A DNA stretch of 64,000 nucleotides from Hyaloperonospora brassicae (GCA_947650285.1 CANTFL010001223.1:160179-224178), one strand, 5' to 3'; positions 35,235 to 47,963 are shown, numbered from the stretch's first letter. Notes: generated by a model not told the origin, from the letters alone. Numbers and translations are program-made.

Positions 35235-35440
35235 GATGATGATAGTGGGAGTCATTCGTAAGGCTGTGTTCTGACACAAAAGAGGCCCGTATTAGGGAGG
35301 GGTGTGTACAAAGCGAAGACTATTTATATGACATCTGTAAATAAAACTATGCAGTACCTAGTTAGGGATGTTACGGTACTTACAGAGGGGCCTCTATATC
35401 AGGGGTGTGTGTACGTATCAAAAGTAAGTGTGTACCTAAA
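35235..35440 (+). repeat. Inverted related copy of the GVYV module
   Basis: This stretch matches the reverse complement of about 33835-34065 at roughly 70% and keeps protein-level features (GVYK, LVRDVTVL, LYQGCVYVSKVSVYL). It is outside the segmental duplication, so the module is a dispersed repeat or small gene family. The inverted pair spans about 1.6 kb. Confidence 0.5.
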
Positions 35441-35689
35441 AATCTTCCTTATTAAATGTACGCCGTTTTTGGCCAGCGTAACCTGGCCAAGAAAGTGCGC
35501 GAGGAGACGTGGAGCCTCCGACGAGGGCTTGTGGCGAGTCCGCGCGCGGTTTAGAGCGAGAACGAACTTGTTAAAGACGTTGCAGCGAGCAGCATTGAGT
35601 GCGTGCCAGAGGACGAGCTGAGAGAAGATCTGGGCGACGTATCCATGGTCACGACCGAGTTGAGGACGTAGGCGTAGTCTCGGCCGGAA

Positions 35690-36124
35690 GCCAAGGTAAC
35701 GTCCAGTGACCTAGAGCTGCGGTAGATGAATCATTTAGCCGCAACAGCAACAGAAAAACAACTGCTTTCGGTGCTGGTACACGAGACAATGTTGCGAGAC
35801 GATGCGTGGCAGATTCTTGGCCGATGGCCGATGGTGGCGCACGTTGCGGACGCGGATTGATATCAACAAGACGACGTCGAGTCAAGATCTGGTGCTGCTC
35901 GTGCTGATCGAGCTGCAGCGTCATCGGGACTTATGCCGTGATAAGGAGCGCGAGGAGCGTCGACGAGAGTAGCTGCAGTAGCAGCAAGAGATCCGCGAAC
36001 AGCGTCGTCGGTATGTGCAAGAGCATATTGAGGACCGCCGTCGGAATGATCAACTTTTGCAGGTGATGACGACACTCGTGGCACAAGCTGCAGCTTGCCA
36101 GCAACCGCGAAGCGGACTGAATTG
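35690..36124 (+). pseudogene. Degenerate Arg/Glu-rich coiled-coil coding relic
   Basis: The plus strand reads a helical segment (LVLLVLIELQRHRDLCRDK, then an ERRR-rich stretch, QEIREQRRRYVQEHIEDRRR and DQLLQVMTTLVAQ) interrupted by two TAG stops near 35970-35980. It is preceded by a short open stretch starting MNHLAATATEKQL. The region is richer in G and C than its surroundings. Similar Arg/Glu-rich helical tails occur in proteins of DNA transposons, but no defining domain is left, so the family is unknown. Confidence 0.3.
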
Positions 36125-36378
36125 ACGACGGATGAGCTGGTAGTTGTCATTTCGTTTGCATTAATAATACTGTGTTCCTGTTGTCCGTAGCGAAATCTAG
36201 TCGTGGTGGACGAAACTGCGTGGTCTTTCTTATCTGGTTTTTGATATTTGTAGGCGCTAACTTACCCTGCTTGCTTTTTTTTACAGCACGAACAAGTTTC
36301 GGTTGCTGAAAGTGTAACGCTTCAGGTTGAATTGGCGTCGTGGGACTTTTGGCGCAGCTAGGCAAGCGATACCGTCCT

Positions 36379-36767
36379 TGTAACGGGGAAGCCCGTTTCG
36401 TGGAAGTGTCACCTTAAAATAAAGTGACAATAAAGAATATTAAGTGTATATTCATTGAACAAGATCACCGATATTGGTGATATGGTGAAGCGACCAAAGG
36501 GTCTGCTCATTGGTTGATATCGTGATGATATCAACACACCAATCGCCACAAGACGCGCGCTATGAGTGGTGACGAGACGTCACCATACACTAAGTTTTAT
36601 TAGCATAATTAGGTCAGGTTAAACAGAGAGACAGTGGTTAAAGACTTAACTATATTTCTATAACAGTTCTGCTTTTACCATATCTACGCTTCCTCGTTTG
36701 CCTCGAGTACGTCTGTCGGGGCAATGGTTTCTTGCGTTAAGTTCATGCAAGGGTGTGCCCCGTTAAA
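36379..36767 (-). repeat. Solo LTR of family C
   Basis: A diverged reverse-oriented copy of the element C LTR (TGTAACGGGGAAGCCCG start) stands alone without internal sequence. Its last base is mutated (CCCGTTAAA instead of CCCGTTACA). Flanks GTCCT and GGCCT agree at four of five positions and could be a decayed target duplication. This is the usual trace of LTR-LTR recombination. Confidence 0.85.
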
Positions 36768-37981
36768 GGCCTCGGCAGGTACGAACCTGAAGTAATTATG
36801 TGTGGAGATCTCGTCATGAACACGCACAAGGTAGTCGAAGGACGGTGTTCCGCAAAATGTTCCGCAAAATGCTCACGAATATCTGTGTCAACAAGACCCT
36901 AATTTTGTTTTACTTTTTGACTGACATTGAATACATCCCCTGCGTTTGAAGATGAAAAGGCTCGATAGAGCTGATCGTGTGTTGCAGCAGAGAATACATT
37001 CATTGCACGAAGTGAAGCTGAAAATTTAGCTTGTAAACGTTACTTCTTCCATCAATTTTGTTTGGCGACCACGCCGTGCCGGTCATGGACTTGATGCATT
37101 ACAAGATAAGCGCACGGTGCAGCAAAAGACGCTCTGGAATGAATATGGTACGAATGCGAATCTCTGAAACGATTGCGCCTGTCTGCTTGGCCCCGTCAAC
37201 GCGTTGATGGAGCACACACACAATTGTTGTTGTCGGAATGGCAGGGTTGGCGGGTCAAGGTGTCTACTAGCGGCGCGGGCCCGAAAGCTAACATTCTGGA
37301 GAGTTGTGAGCCTGGTCGGAATAGCTACGTGATATGGTCTCTACGGGTCGTGTAAAGGGGTGGTTCCCTGGGGGTAGTCGTGCAGGAGGCTAATCTTAAA
37401 GATGATGACTGCCGGTTTAATGTCCTAACTGTGAACAATAATCCCGGAGGGTGACAATCGCAGTACCAATCCCACAGTAGCCGTCAAACCTGCCACTACC
37501 TCTCAAAAACCATGGTTGGAATATATCGGATATAGTGGGTCGTTCGCGTACCCGAATATACCTCACCAAACCAACCATCTATGGGTCGTGTATTCAATGA
37601 CAGAGGTTGATGCTAACGTCGACGTTAGCGAGCGGGGCAAACGGATAGATTGCAGGAACCCAGATGATGATGCGTTTGCTGTCGAATGCATTAGAAGTTG
37701 CTGCTACGAGACTCAAAGCAGTACAAGCGTAACGTGTCTGTCACATCATGAACGAAATCAAGTTCGGAGATGATAAAAAAACGTGCAAAGACCAAAGAAG
37801 GTTAATCAGGGCGTTAGTGCGACGTCGGTAGAGCTCAGCGCTCCAACTTAATGCTTGTTGCCGATTAAGTGGGAGCTGGAAGAGATCTTTACTCTAGACA
37901 TGGAATGGCTCGACGAGTAACCAGCGAAAGCTTTTCCTACACAAGAGGGTGCATTAAACAACAATAATTAATGGTTTTTTA
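36768..37981. other. Spacer without supportable gene
   Basis: Only short open frames are present, such as 37516-37773, without domains. A GTTCCGCAAAAT duplication lies near 36850. The right end carries a GTGCATTAAACAACAATAATTAATGG stretch resembling one just outside the other end of the MULE (near 48690). Confidence 0.4.
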
Positions 37982-38043
37982 GGGTAATGATATTTTCACC
38001 CCCCCATTTTTACTATTTTCACCCGCCTGGAACCAAGATAGGG
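37982..38043 (+). repeat. Left terminal inverted repeat of the MULE
   Basis: This pairs with 48591-48648 in reverse complement with a few mismatches and small indels. It contains two TTTTCACCC words. Confidence 0.7.
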
Positions 38044-38259
38044 AGCCTTCTTTTTTATAACACAGTGCGATGCACAAGGTCACACGCCGCGTATGACTAT
38101 TGTATAACAAGATGGTCTTGCGTACAACATTGTCCTACGTCTATTGGGAATATGAGCGTTGGGATCATGCGTGTTCAACTGGTAAACGACAACGTTATCA
38201 CGGATGGTCGAGACGCCAAGGTTGCAGTTGTTTGAGCTTCTAGATAGGGTGATCCAGAA

Positions 38260-38290
38260 GCTATTATATGTATATATATATATAGATACA
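38260..38290. repeat. (TA)n microsatellite
   Basis: A short TATA-repeat lies inside the MULE between the left terminus and the end of the transposase frame. Confidence 0.8.
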
Positions 38291-38947
38291 TGTTTGTAGT
38301 ACTACAACAAGTAGGTGAGATCAACAGAGAAAGCTAAACGATAATTCACGTTCGATTACGTCCTGCAGAAGACAAGCGGGTATCTAAGTGTTATACAATG
38401 TACGTATTGTCTAAAAGATAGATTATTCTCTCGGTTAGAGCTGGCAACAATGAAAAATGTTCTCCTATCAGGTCAAGCGATTGACGAACACATCTTAGAT
38501 GTCCAGAAGATGGATGGTAGAGATGAATAATCCCACGAACGGCAGTTGCCCACGAGAGTGATCTCAAGCGGCGCTACACGACTGTGCATAATTTTTTGAT
38601 TGCGTCACACGAACGTTTCACAGTGCCGTGGTTGCGTACTAATTGGATCACATGCTGGTACATAATCTAACTGCTTACTTCAATAGTGGGATCGAGACGA
38701 AGAACAACAAGGACAGCAAAAACTTGTCTTATACTGAAATACCGACCCTACATCAGCTCTACGATAATCGAGAACAAAGCAGACTGCGAACATGCTGATT
38801 CCTCATACAGTACTCTCCGCAGGTGCGCTTCCCGTTTGCTTTGTTGTTTTCTTGTTTTCTTGTTTTCTTGGTTTGTTTGTAACCATGCAGATGACGATAC
38901 ATAGACCACGATGCTCTGTCCGCGATGACCAATGAGTGATGCTTGCT

Positions 38948-40867
38948 TTAATGTGCGCACGCCTGTAACCAATTCAACGATCGCTGTACGTTACTGAGTA
39001 TCTTCCACAACCTTGCAAAATTGGTGCATGAGCGCTTGTTGTGACCATATTGTCTGCAGATTCTGCACTTCCGAGCCAAGATAGCAGGCCCCTCGATATA
39101 CTTAGACGTAGACGGGTATCGCAGCTGCTTTCGTCGGTATGTTGCTCCGGATGGCCTTCTTTTTGGTTTTGTTTCGACTGAATCTCTCACCGACACGCTT
39201 GGACCCGTCAATATTGTGTCCGTGATGTGGGCTCGAATAGAGACTTTCTTATGGGTTGGTATTAAGTCGAATACTTGGTATAGATGTGGCATAAAGTCAT
39301 CAATTCGAGCGTTGCTTTTCACATCTCCTACAGCAGAAGTAAGAGTAAACTTTTCAACACTAATGCGAGTCAAAATTTTTAGTGTGAAGGGTGCATCAGC
39401 GTTGATTCCTTTTTGAGTAGAGTGCTTGCACGATAGGCCCATACTCAATCGTATTTGGAATCGCATTAACAAGTGGATGAATGGTGTTTGTGGACGAGGA
39501 TGAGCGCATAAGAATGAAACCTTATACACAACCTGGGTGTATATGGGCGCTGCTGCGATTGTTGGTCGTTTCATGAGATCATCAGCGTGTATCTTGTTCA
39601 GCTCCGCCACTTAGTGCTCAATCGCCAAGTGGAGACTTTGAAACACTGTTGGAAGATTACCAACCGATGATCGCAAAAAGCGCTTCAGGTACGAATGTAC
39701 TGACTCAGCTCTAGATGTAGTGGAACAGCCAAGGTGGAATACGTCTATCACCCACTCTTCCACAAACCCATCGCTGTGCTTGACCCACGTTATATCCAGG
39801 TAGCGTGTGACGAAAGGGAGATGACGGTACTCGGTCTGAAGTTTGTCCCATTGTGCTTCGAAAAAGTTGACACTTGATGCATAGCAGAGAGCGCGTAGTC
39901 CGCGATCATTTCTTCCAATGCATCGCCATTCGTAAAGTGAACTTTACACCTGGCAACAACATATAAATTATGTGCCATCGGCACATCAATCTTGTCGCAT
40001 TCGGAAAGACTTGCTACTTAGCATAAAAAAGCCGATTTGTTGTCGCTGACCAGAATTCGCGATATTTCGTCATTTCTTCGACTCTAAAGCACCCTCTTAA
40101 GAGCGGGTAGAGCCCATTCGCAGTTCTTATCGTCATCCCTAGGCATAAATGATGTGAAAATGAGGAATGACTTGCCAGACGGGGTGACGCCGACACAATA
40201 AAGCATGGACATCTAGAATTTGTATGTCTTGTACGTGCAGTCGAGTAAGATGACGTCACAGAACGCTGCAGCAAGAGCGATGGATCGAGGGCATGCAAAC
40301 ACCAAGCTGCACATTTGACCTTTTGCGTCAAGACTGAGATAATAATAGTAGTTTTATGCTTGCAGCTCGTCGAGCAGCGCTTGAATCGGCATACGTCCAA
40401 TTAAGTACGATCTGCGCCCCTTCTGTTTAACGTTGTCTACGTCCCTGCTTACGCTACAGAAGTCCGGATACTCCTTTTTGAGGAACGGAGGTTGCTCATT
40501 TGTCTTTACGCCTGCTCTCTCTAGTCGGATGCGCTTGCTTCTCTGCCTAATTGTTAGCTGTCTAGCGCGAGAATGCATGTCAAAGTTTATAGACATGTCA
40601 CGGTTGTGCGCTCCTTCATGTCGAGTCACCTGCCACATCTTGTCAGCGCCGATCTGACGCGATATGAGTCGGTACTCGCATCCTGTACGTTTTGGCTTGG
40701 TCTTCTGCGCGACAGTAACAGACTTGTATGATCCCGCTCGGTCGCACACAACAATCAATTTACCTTTATAGTCGGACCTGAAGATAGAAAGAGAAAAATT
40801 AAGATTGCGATCTTTCAATTGGAGAGCCGTGATCATCTTTTTTTGCTGAAGGATACTTGGCCTCGAA
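38948..40867 (-). pseudogene. MULE transposase, main part (degenerate)
   Basis: From the N-terminus, 40354-40836 carries a FAR1-like zinc-binding region (Cys31, Cys53, Trp68, His73, His77). Then, with in-frame stops, comes the MULE transposase core with DVILLDCTYKTYKF (catalytic Asp region), GVTPSGKSFLIF and CEWALPALK near 40130-40270. After a frameshift come a WDKLQTEYRHLPFVTRYLD segment and CSTTSRAESVHSYLKR. The last frame, 38948-39610, ends with a zinc knuckle CRICRQYGHNKRSC. At least four stops and two frameshifts, one in an A run near 40838, show it is dead. The first codons are on the far side of element B. Confidence 0.75.
40863..40867. repeat. Left target duplication of element B (TCGAA)
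   Basis: The five bases before the left LTR repeat exactly after the right LTR (48458-48462). They are an internal piece of the MULE transposase frame. Confidence 0.9.
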
Positions 40868-41342
40868 TGTAGCGGAGCTACACAGCTCCTTAAGTCAGAG
40901 GAAGTCTTAACGCTCTTACGAGCAGCTTTGGTTCTACGAACCCGACTCAGAGAGTCAACAAGCTCAGAGAGCTTACGGTCCCCGTTCCTAAGAGACCAAA
41001 CGATTCAAAAGAATCACAGCACAGAGTGCTCAGGAGCAGCTGCCTTCACAGGTATTGCTAGCTCCTATCGATCAAAGACGCCTCGTGAGGCACGTGTCTC
41101 TTACTGATCAAAAGGGGCACTGCATTTTTATTTCTTTAATTAACCTAAAAGAACACCTTAGAAAACGTATTTAAACCTGCCCTAAATAACCTCTTAAAAG
41201 ATCTCGCGATCAATTGATGACAGACATCAGTCTTCAACAATTGATACACTCACTGTGTTCTAAAATTACTTTATAAGGTACCCCCTCTCTTGTGTGCACC
41301 ACACCTATCGTCGACTACCAGCCGACGTGTAACCCCGTTACA
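40868..41342 (-). repeat. 3' LTR of element B
   Basis: The LTR is 475 bp, TG...CA. It groups with the 3' LTR of A at five variable sites. A polypurine tract (reverse complement of 41343-41354) abuts it. Confidence 0.95.
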
Positions 41343-41454
41343 CCCTCCCCCACCAGACTGACGTTACCACTAAACGTCAATCGGCTTCTTTCCTCCAAGA
41401 GGTCGGTGTGTGTGTGTGTGTGCTTAACCTCGCGGTTGCTAAATACGAAACACC

Positions 41455-42756
41455 ATGGCATTGCCACCCAACGAGTCTCGGACTCTTTCATCTTACCTCG
41501 ACTTCGACGAGGATGTGGACTATGGTAGTGATACCAGTGTCCATGGAGATGACGGGATATCATCCCACACCGCTGTACCTGAAGCTTGTCCTCTAACAGC
41601 ACCTAATCCGTTCGTTGAACGTGGTGAAACCACCTCGCCAGTGGCGCAGCATCATACAACAGATGCAGGTGAGAACATCATCACGAACCCGCTCGACGAA
41701 CAACAGGAGCTGATCCGTCAGCGCGAGGAGCGTGCTCTACGTCGCACTCATACCCAGGCGGTTATTCGAAACCGGAGTGGTTGCGTGTTCTCAACACCAG
41801 ACGTGGAACAACGCCTCCGTCAAACGGGAGGCCGTAGCCTTTCAACATGGGCCATTGGCCCCGAGGCTACGTCGCCAGAAGATATCGCCTTTCGCAAGGA
41901 TCTAAATGAGAGGTATCTCGAACCAGCCTTTACCACGCAAGGTCAGTACCTTGCACACCTTGAGAGTCTTTCTCGTGGTGTTTCGGTTCGACCGATAAAG
42001 GGCGTGCCCATCTTGTTGTTCGCTGGCGAACTGCCCGAGGAGGAGGACAATGAGTTCATCCGTTGGGTGTACCGCAAGCGGTATATTAGCAGTGTGCCAA
42101 CGCTGCGGGCCAGCGCCGATGTGGCTGACGTTCGTCTGGAACGGAAGCTCCGGTTCGAGTATGCCAAACTCAAGGCCAGAGGCCAGTTGCGTACACGTAC
42201 GCGTTATGCTCCGGCTACAATGGTAGCCACGGGTCACGACCCTAAGGTGCGGAGCAACACGCCACCTCCCACCACTATTGGTGAGAAGCGTTCTCGTTCG
42301 CAAGGCGACCCTGGCAACGATGTTCAAAAACATCCACGGCGTAAGGGCAGTACTGCCGAAGGGGTATCTCATACTCCCACGAGTTCTCCGACTCCGGGTA
42401 CCCTCGCCACTTCACCAGATACTGGTATTGACCACGACGACGACGTCGCTGAAGGAGTCGCTCCACATGGAGCTGGTGGTTCCCTTTCTCATTGAGCAGA
42501 GTCGTTGGTGGTCGGGGTACCGAAGGAGGAGCATGAGAAGGTGCTCCGTGCGCTGAGTGGTCTCAAAGAGACATCGGGTAAGACCCAGAGTGCGCTCGAC
42601 GCGATGCAAGCCCGTGTTCAAGCATTGGAGTTGGCCTTAGCCCGTGTGGATGGTCAGCTTGACCTCCTGGTTCGGATGCAACAGCCTACGGCAAGGCCCT
42701 ATTACCCGGCGCAAGCGCCTCCGAATTCACATGGGACGGATCCCGATTCGGCTTAA
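41455..42756 (+). CDS. Antisense ORF of element B, 346 + 83 codons, unknown function
   Basis: It starts at the ATG at 41455, 112 bp from the 3' LTR, after a GT repeat, and runs against pol. The 346-residue first part ends at a TGA (42493-42495). The same frame continues 83 codons further (42505-42756) as a likely coiled coil (KVLRALSGLKETSGKTQSAL). It differs from the copy in A by one residue (Leu/Phe in DNEL/FIRW), and the DNA shows only about three differences in 1.3 kb. Overlap with pol is 71 bp before the pol stop and about 480 bp if the chromodomain is counted. The near identity contrasts with the decayed pol and implies either function or recent gene conversion. Confidence 0.7.
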
Positions 42757-44500
42757 GTAAGCCAACGTAGAACACTGGGTGCGTGCGCAGTTTGCGCGGG
42801 AGGTTGAGCGTATACGCCGATACCTTCTTAGCAATGACCGTGAATGGACCAATGAAGCGCGGACGCAACTTTGTCTTGAATACGGCAGACACTACATTGG
42901 TAGGTAGGTTTCTAGCATTGAGTAGAACTTGGTCTCCGACCTTATAACGTTCAATACATCCTATGCCTTTAACATCAGCTTCCTCCTTTTGTCTATCTTG
43001 GCTATCAGCCAGTGCATCACGCACGTGTCGTAACACATTCAAGCGCGTTGCGAGAAACTCGCTTACCTGTTTATGAACAGTAGCAGGGCTGATATATGCA
43101 AGCCGATCGGCCATCTCTCCCCCACCAAGCCCTGAACCACTCAGTGGTAGCGTTAACGGAACGCGAGGGTGTGTGAGACCGTTCACGTAGAACGGAGTAA
43201 AGCCTGTAGAGGCGTGAACAGCGTTATTTAACGCAAACTCAACAACCGGGAGCATCGAACTCCAACGTTTTGGTGTATTAGCACAAACACTGCGTAATAT
43301 ATCACCGATAACGCGATTGACTCGCTCGGTTTGACCATCAGTCTGCGGACGATTCGATGTGGACATGTCCAAACGTGTGCCGAGCACCTTGAAGATGGAC
43401 TTCCAAAACTTCCCAGTGAAGCGAGGGTCTCGGTCAGAGACAATTGCCACAGGAAAGCCGTGATGTCGAAACACTCGATCAATTAACAGCGTAGCTGTAC
43501 CTTCACCATCAATGGTATCTGGTACAGCCGCCAAGTGAGCCATCTTGCTTAAACGGTCAACAAAGACCACAATACCCGTATTGCCTTGCACATCTTTCGG
43601 CAGACCGAACATGAAATCCATGCTGATGGACTCCCAGCACCCAGAGGGAATAGGAAGAATAGCGAGCGGCGCAGCCGCATGAGCTGAGGGTTTCAACCGT
43701 TGACATGTTTTGCACGTACGCACATATGTGCTTACCCATTTGTAAAGCTTGGCCCACCAATAATATTGGCTCACGGAGCTATGTGTCTTCTCTCGACCGA
43801 GATGACCGCCCGCCGCAGGATCACGCGCCTCATAGAGGATGCGATACTTCAATTGCTTATCATGAGGGACAAAGATACGGGGAGTATCCTCCATATCTGT
43901 GCTATAGCACAACAGGCCTTTATCGATGGAATATCGATGTAGCCTTGCACGCAAACGTGCCGACAATTTAATGTCTGAGTTGTTAAACTCCTCGCTCCCC
44001 AGAGCACGTAGCAAAGCTACACAATGTTCATCATTGGCATATGCCGAACGAATGAGGTCTGTGACCGATGATGACAGAGTCGTAACGTGAGCAAGCTCAT
44101 AGTCAGGTCTGCGTGACAACGCATCAGCCAAAGCATTCTGCTTGCCCGGCTTATACTTCACCTCGAAGTTGTATTCCGCAAAGAATGAGAGCCAACGAGC
44201 CATTTGCTGAGAGAGATGTGGCGACTGGGTCGCAGTGCGTAATGACGCATGATCTGTAAAGATCACAAAAGGCTTCGAGCCAAGCAGATGAACTCTGAAT
44301 TTCACTAAAGCATACTTCATTGCAAGTAGCTCTTTGTCATGAACTGGATAGTTCTTTTCAGCTGCTTTCAGCTGCCGGGACTCAAACGCAATGACGCGTT
44401 CCCGTACATCATTATCAGTTTGTAACAGAGCACTGCCGATGGCAAAGTCAGATGCGTCACAGACGACACTAAAAGGCCGATTAGGATCGGGCAAAGCCAA
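42275..44500 (-). pseudogene. RNase H, integrase and chromodomain of element B
   Basis: The 604-codon frame 42686-44500 holds RNase H (CDASDFAIGSAL, DKELLAMKYAL, TDHASLRT), an intact integrase zinc finger (CKTCQRLK) and core (SMDFMFGLP, SDRDPRF, DGQTERVNR), and the C-terminal HPVFYVGLLKP. A TAG, then a TGA, precede the chromodomain at about 42320-42470 in the same frame. Compared with A it lacks the zinc-finger stop, the G-run frameshift and the late TAA, so it is the better integrase copy. It is still cut from RT by stops. Confidence 0.85.
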
Positions 44501-44716
44501 GATTGGCGCATGAAGAAGACTCTCTTTTACAGCCGTAAAGGCTTCCTGCTCGGTGTTCGTCTAATACCATTCCACATCCTTTTTAAGGAGATTGGATAAT
44601 GGTCGAGCCATGTCTGCATAGTTTGCACTTTACTTGTGTAAGTAATTGGAAAGACCAAGCCACTTACGTAAGTCCTTCTGGTTCTGAGGAACCGGCCAAT
44701 CGACTATGGCTTTTAT

Positions 44717-45253
44717 CTAAGCGGGATCCGCTCTAAGACCACGCTTCCCAATGAAGCACCCTAAAAAGGAAATCTCTTGTGCACCAAAGATGCACTTAGA
44801 GGCGTTGGCATACAACTTGTTTGTGCGCATGCACTCGAGCACTGCTCGTAAATGGTCGATGTGAATATCCACATCAGACCGGCCGTTCATAGCACGACTA
44901 TGGACAAAGGTGTCATCAAAATACGTCTGTGCATAACCTAGGTGAGGCCGAAACAGTTGCGTCACAAGAAGATTGCACGTAGCTGGCGCGTTTGACAAGC
45001 CCTGTGGCATAACTAGCCACTCCCAGAGCATACCGCTCGGGGTACTAACCGCTGATAGCGGAATATCTTTCTCACGCATGAGTAATTGGTAATAACCATC
45101 GACTAAATCGAGTGCACTGTACATCGTACATCCCACCATATTGTTCTGAAGAACATCTTTCCGAGGGATTGGTGTCTGAGCCGGGATCGTGGCAGCATTA
45201 AGCTTTAGTAAGCATGAACAATGCGCCACTTTCCATTGGGCTTTCGAACACAA
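44717..45253 (-). pseudogene. Reverse transcriptase core of element B
   Basis: The 178-codon translation is identical to that of A, including the YFDD box and the terminal stop. Two more stops between it and RNase H (near 44562 and 44632) are also shared. Confidence 0.85.
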
Positions 45254-46272
45254 AATGTGGGCGTGGAATGAGGAGATTTGGTCTCACGAACCATGCCCGC
45301 TGCGTGCTTTGCACGAAAGAAGTCGTCAATGACGTCACACTGTTCTTTCGGTAAATGCCAATGCCGTGTTACGCAGTATTTAGTTCCAGGAACCAAGTCA
45401 ATCTCATGACGTACACCTCTATCGGGAGGTGAGACGGACGGTGGGTTGTGACACACCACGTCCTGAAACTCCTTTACCAAAGAATAGAACGGATCAAGAG
45501 GGTCCTTAAGGATCGAAGATGCACTACGGGCATCCGATGCCGCCTTTGTGTCCCCAAGGACAGACTCGTCCAATAACGAGGATGAGTTCAGCTCAATATC
45601 TGGTCGAATGACCACTAACTCGGATAATTCTCCCGCCTGTAAGGCTTGGATAAATTCGCCGTCAGACATTTCGTCTAGTTCATAGAGAGTGTCCAAAGAT
45701 GGAAGAGTCTCAAGACTAATATTGCCATCGATATGGCCAGTCAACCCATTGACAAGTGTGTATAGTGTATTATTACTATTATCACTTCGTGAGTTCTTAG
45801 ACGTTGGGCGCTTCACAGTTGCCACCTTACGCTGGAATCGCTTCCTCACAGAAACCGTACGCCTCCTAGAGGCCGGGACAGTCGGGTCTACGTGGTTGCT
45901 ATTTGTATTAGCACGCTCTAGACGAGAGCTCATGTCTTGAACGACATCTGGTGAAGTGTTACGTAACTCAAACACTTTACCCAGTGGATTTACACGGACC
46001 ACTTCACGTACAGCATTCGGGCCTAGCCCTGAACGCTCTGGCTTCTCGCCATCAATGTCATTACCGACATTCAGTGAGGTGCCACCTCGGCCGCCCTCAC
46101 TCGATGAGATTTTATGTGCCACCCCACTCACATCAGATGAATTACATTCTTGATGTCTCGGCCCTAGGCCAACCATGCTTGACGCATGCAGTGACTCATT
46201 ATCACAACGAGTATCACTCAACGGAGTACAACTCTCTTCAAACACATTAGAAGAGCTCCGCTCAACATTCAT
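45205..46272 (-). pseudogene. Pol linker and N-terminal RT of element B
   Basis: This 355-codon frame is the counterpart of 18126-19193 in A, with seven residue differences and the same terminal break at HAY. Confidence 0.8.
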
Positions 46273-46274
46273 GT

Positions 46275-46986
46275 CTTAGACATTCGAGTTAATCAACTCC
46301 GACATACCAATGTCCAGCACATTGACATCTTCCGTCAATGGCTCTCGCCAATAGCGCTTTTGTTGCCTAGCGAAGGTGGGTTCATGACTCTCCAAAACTC
46401 CACTAGGAACATTGCGCGTTGCGCCTAAGGGCTTATACCTCCAATCAATTCGTGGCTCATGGCGTTCGAGTCAAGCCATACCTAGGATGAGATCGTATCT
46501 CAAATCCAAATCGAGGACAAGGCAGCTTTCAATGCTGTCAAAGTCTAAACCTTCACACCTTAGTTCAATGAAACTTAGGCACCGTGACGCGACTACCAGT
46601 CGCTAAACCAACGGTGATCAAATCACCTTCATGCGCTTTGAGCGCTGGAGCGTATCGCTGACTCTTCTCAAGGAAACGACGTCGAGCATAATTGCATGAT
46701 GTTCGGAGTCGATTAGGATCGACCAATGCTTTTCAAAGCATTTAACTTTCGTCTCGACGACTAGCAAGTCAGGATTATATCCACGCTCTGTGCTGGCGGG
46801 CACAGAGCACGGTGGGGCTAAGCCCTGTTTCACTCTACCTCGTAGAGAAGTGACAGAACTCAGTTCTACCCCATTAGGGCGTCCCGAACGTACTGGGTGC
46901 CGATGTTTTCCCGTCCCATTCCAGACTTCTGGTTGGGGCCGAGCTTTCGACCCATACGAATCTGGTACTGCTTGCGCAAAGGACAA
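46275..46986 (-). pseudogene. Protease region of element B, active site lost
   Basis: 46618-46986 matches the Gag-protease junction of A, but the D-S-G-A active site is damaged: the codons after Asp-Ser read Glu-His-His, and the Gly-Ala-Ser-Cys is missing. The following protease half, up to 46275, is interrupted by frameshifts. This part is much more diverged from A than RT is. Confidence 0.7.
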
Positions 46987-47923
46987 GTGGGACGCAAATG
47001 TTTAGTGCTTCCGCACATATAACAGCGTTTCACTTCATGTCGTTGCTCTGCAACATGAAGTTCCGTTCTACCTTCATCTACAGCATGGCTAAAATTATTG
47101 AATCTGGCTTACCGTAAGCCGAGGTGCTCGCAGAGGTTGCCCTCGCAAAGCTTGGGTTGTACCCATTCCAACCAATTCTGGCCGACTTGAAGTTGTGCTC
47201 AGCATTTTGAGCGATGCTCAACGCCCCTTCAAAAGTAGAGGAATGGACCCGAAGACCTCGGTCCTGGAAACGCCATCACGAAGACCTTTCAGGAAGACAG
47301 TCACACAGACTGTCTCAGGGAGAGGGTCAGACTACGTAGCAGCCATCAGAGTTATCAACTCCTGGACATAGTCCGTTAACTCGTTCTTACCCTGACGGGT
47401 AGACAAGAAGCGTGAGCGCACGCGCCATATGCCTGGTTAGGCGGCGAGAAAACTCGCAAAAGGTCCAACTTGAGCGAATCCCACGTGGGAAACGCCCAGT
47501 TGACCGACGTGCCACACGTCAAAGCCCACTCTCTCGCTCTTCCATCGAGCTTAGAGATGGCCAGCGAGACCCGCTGGTTTTCAAGTGAGATGAGACCAGA
47601 GTCTAGTGCCATCTCAATCTCACGGATCCAGAGGGTAAGGTTTTCCTCCTCCTTTCCGGAGTAACATTTAGCGTCCACCCGAATGGGACGAGGCTTAGCC
47701 TCTTCTGGTGGCATATCCACATAGCGTGTCGGCATAGCCGACGCTACTTGGTTTTGAACCTGGCCCAACAGGGCCGTTTCATACTGCATGAAGGTCTCGA
47801 CTCGTGCGTTGAGTACATCGGGAATTGTGCAGCGAGAAACTCCACGTACTCAGGGCCTACGGCCGCGGTCAGCTTATCAAGCGCAACCTTTTGAGCCTCA
47901 GAGAGGGGTGTGGATTGCTCCAT
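46987..47923 (-). pseudogene. Gag of element B
   Basis: The start is the ATG at 47923 (MEQSTPLSEAQ...). The early frameshift seen in A is also here, the main frame 47376-47789 ends early after QAYGACA by another shift, and the zinc-knuckle part (RCYMCG-like, near 47000-47030) is in a further frame. Substitutions relative to A are frequent (about eight in 137 residues). Confidence 0.75.
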
Positions 47924-47963
47924 CCTCACAGAGGATCAGTCGTTACCGACTCAGGCGAAGATT

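Noticed and set aside
41902..42372. 156-codon minus-strand frame in element B
   Set aside because: It is the shadow of the antisense gene upstream of the chromodomain and is shorter in element A.
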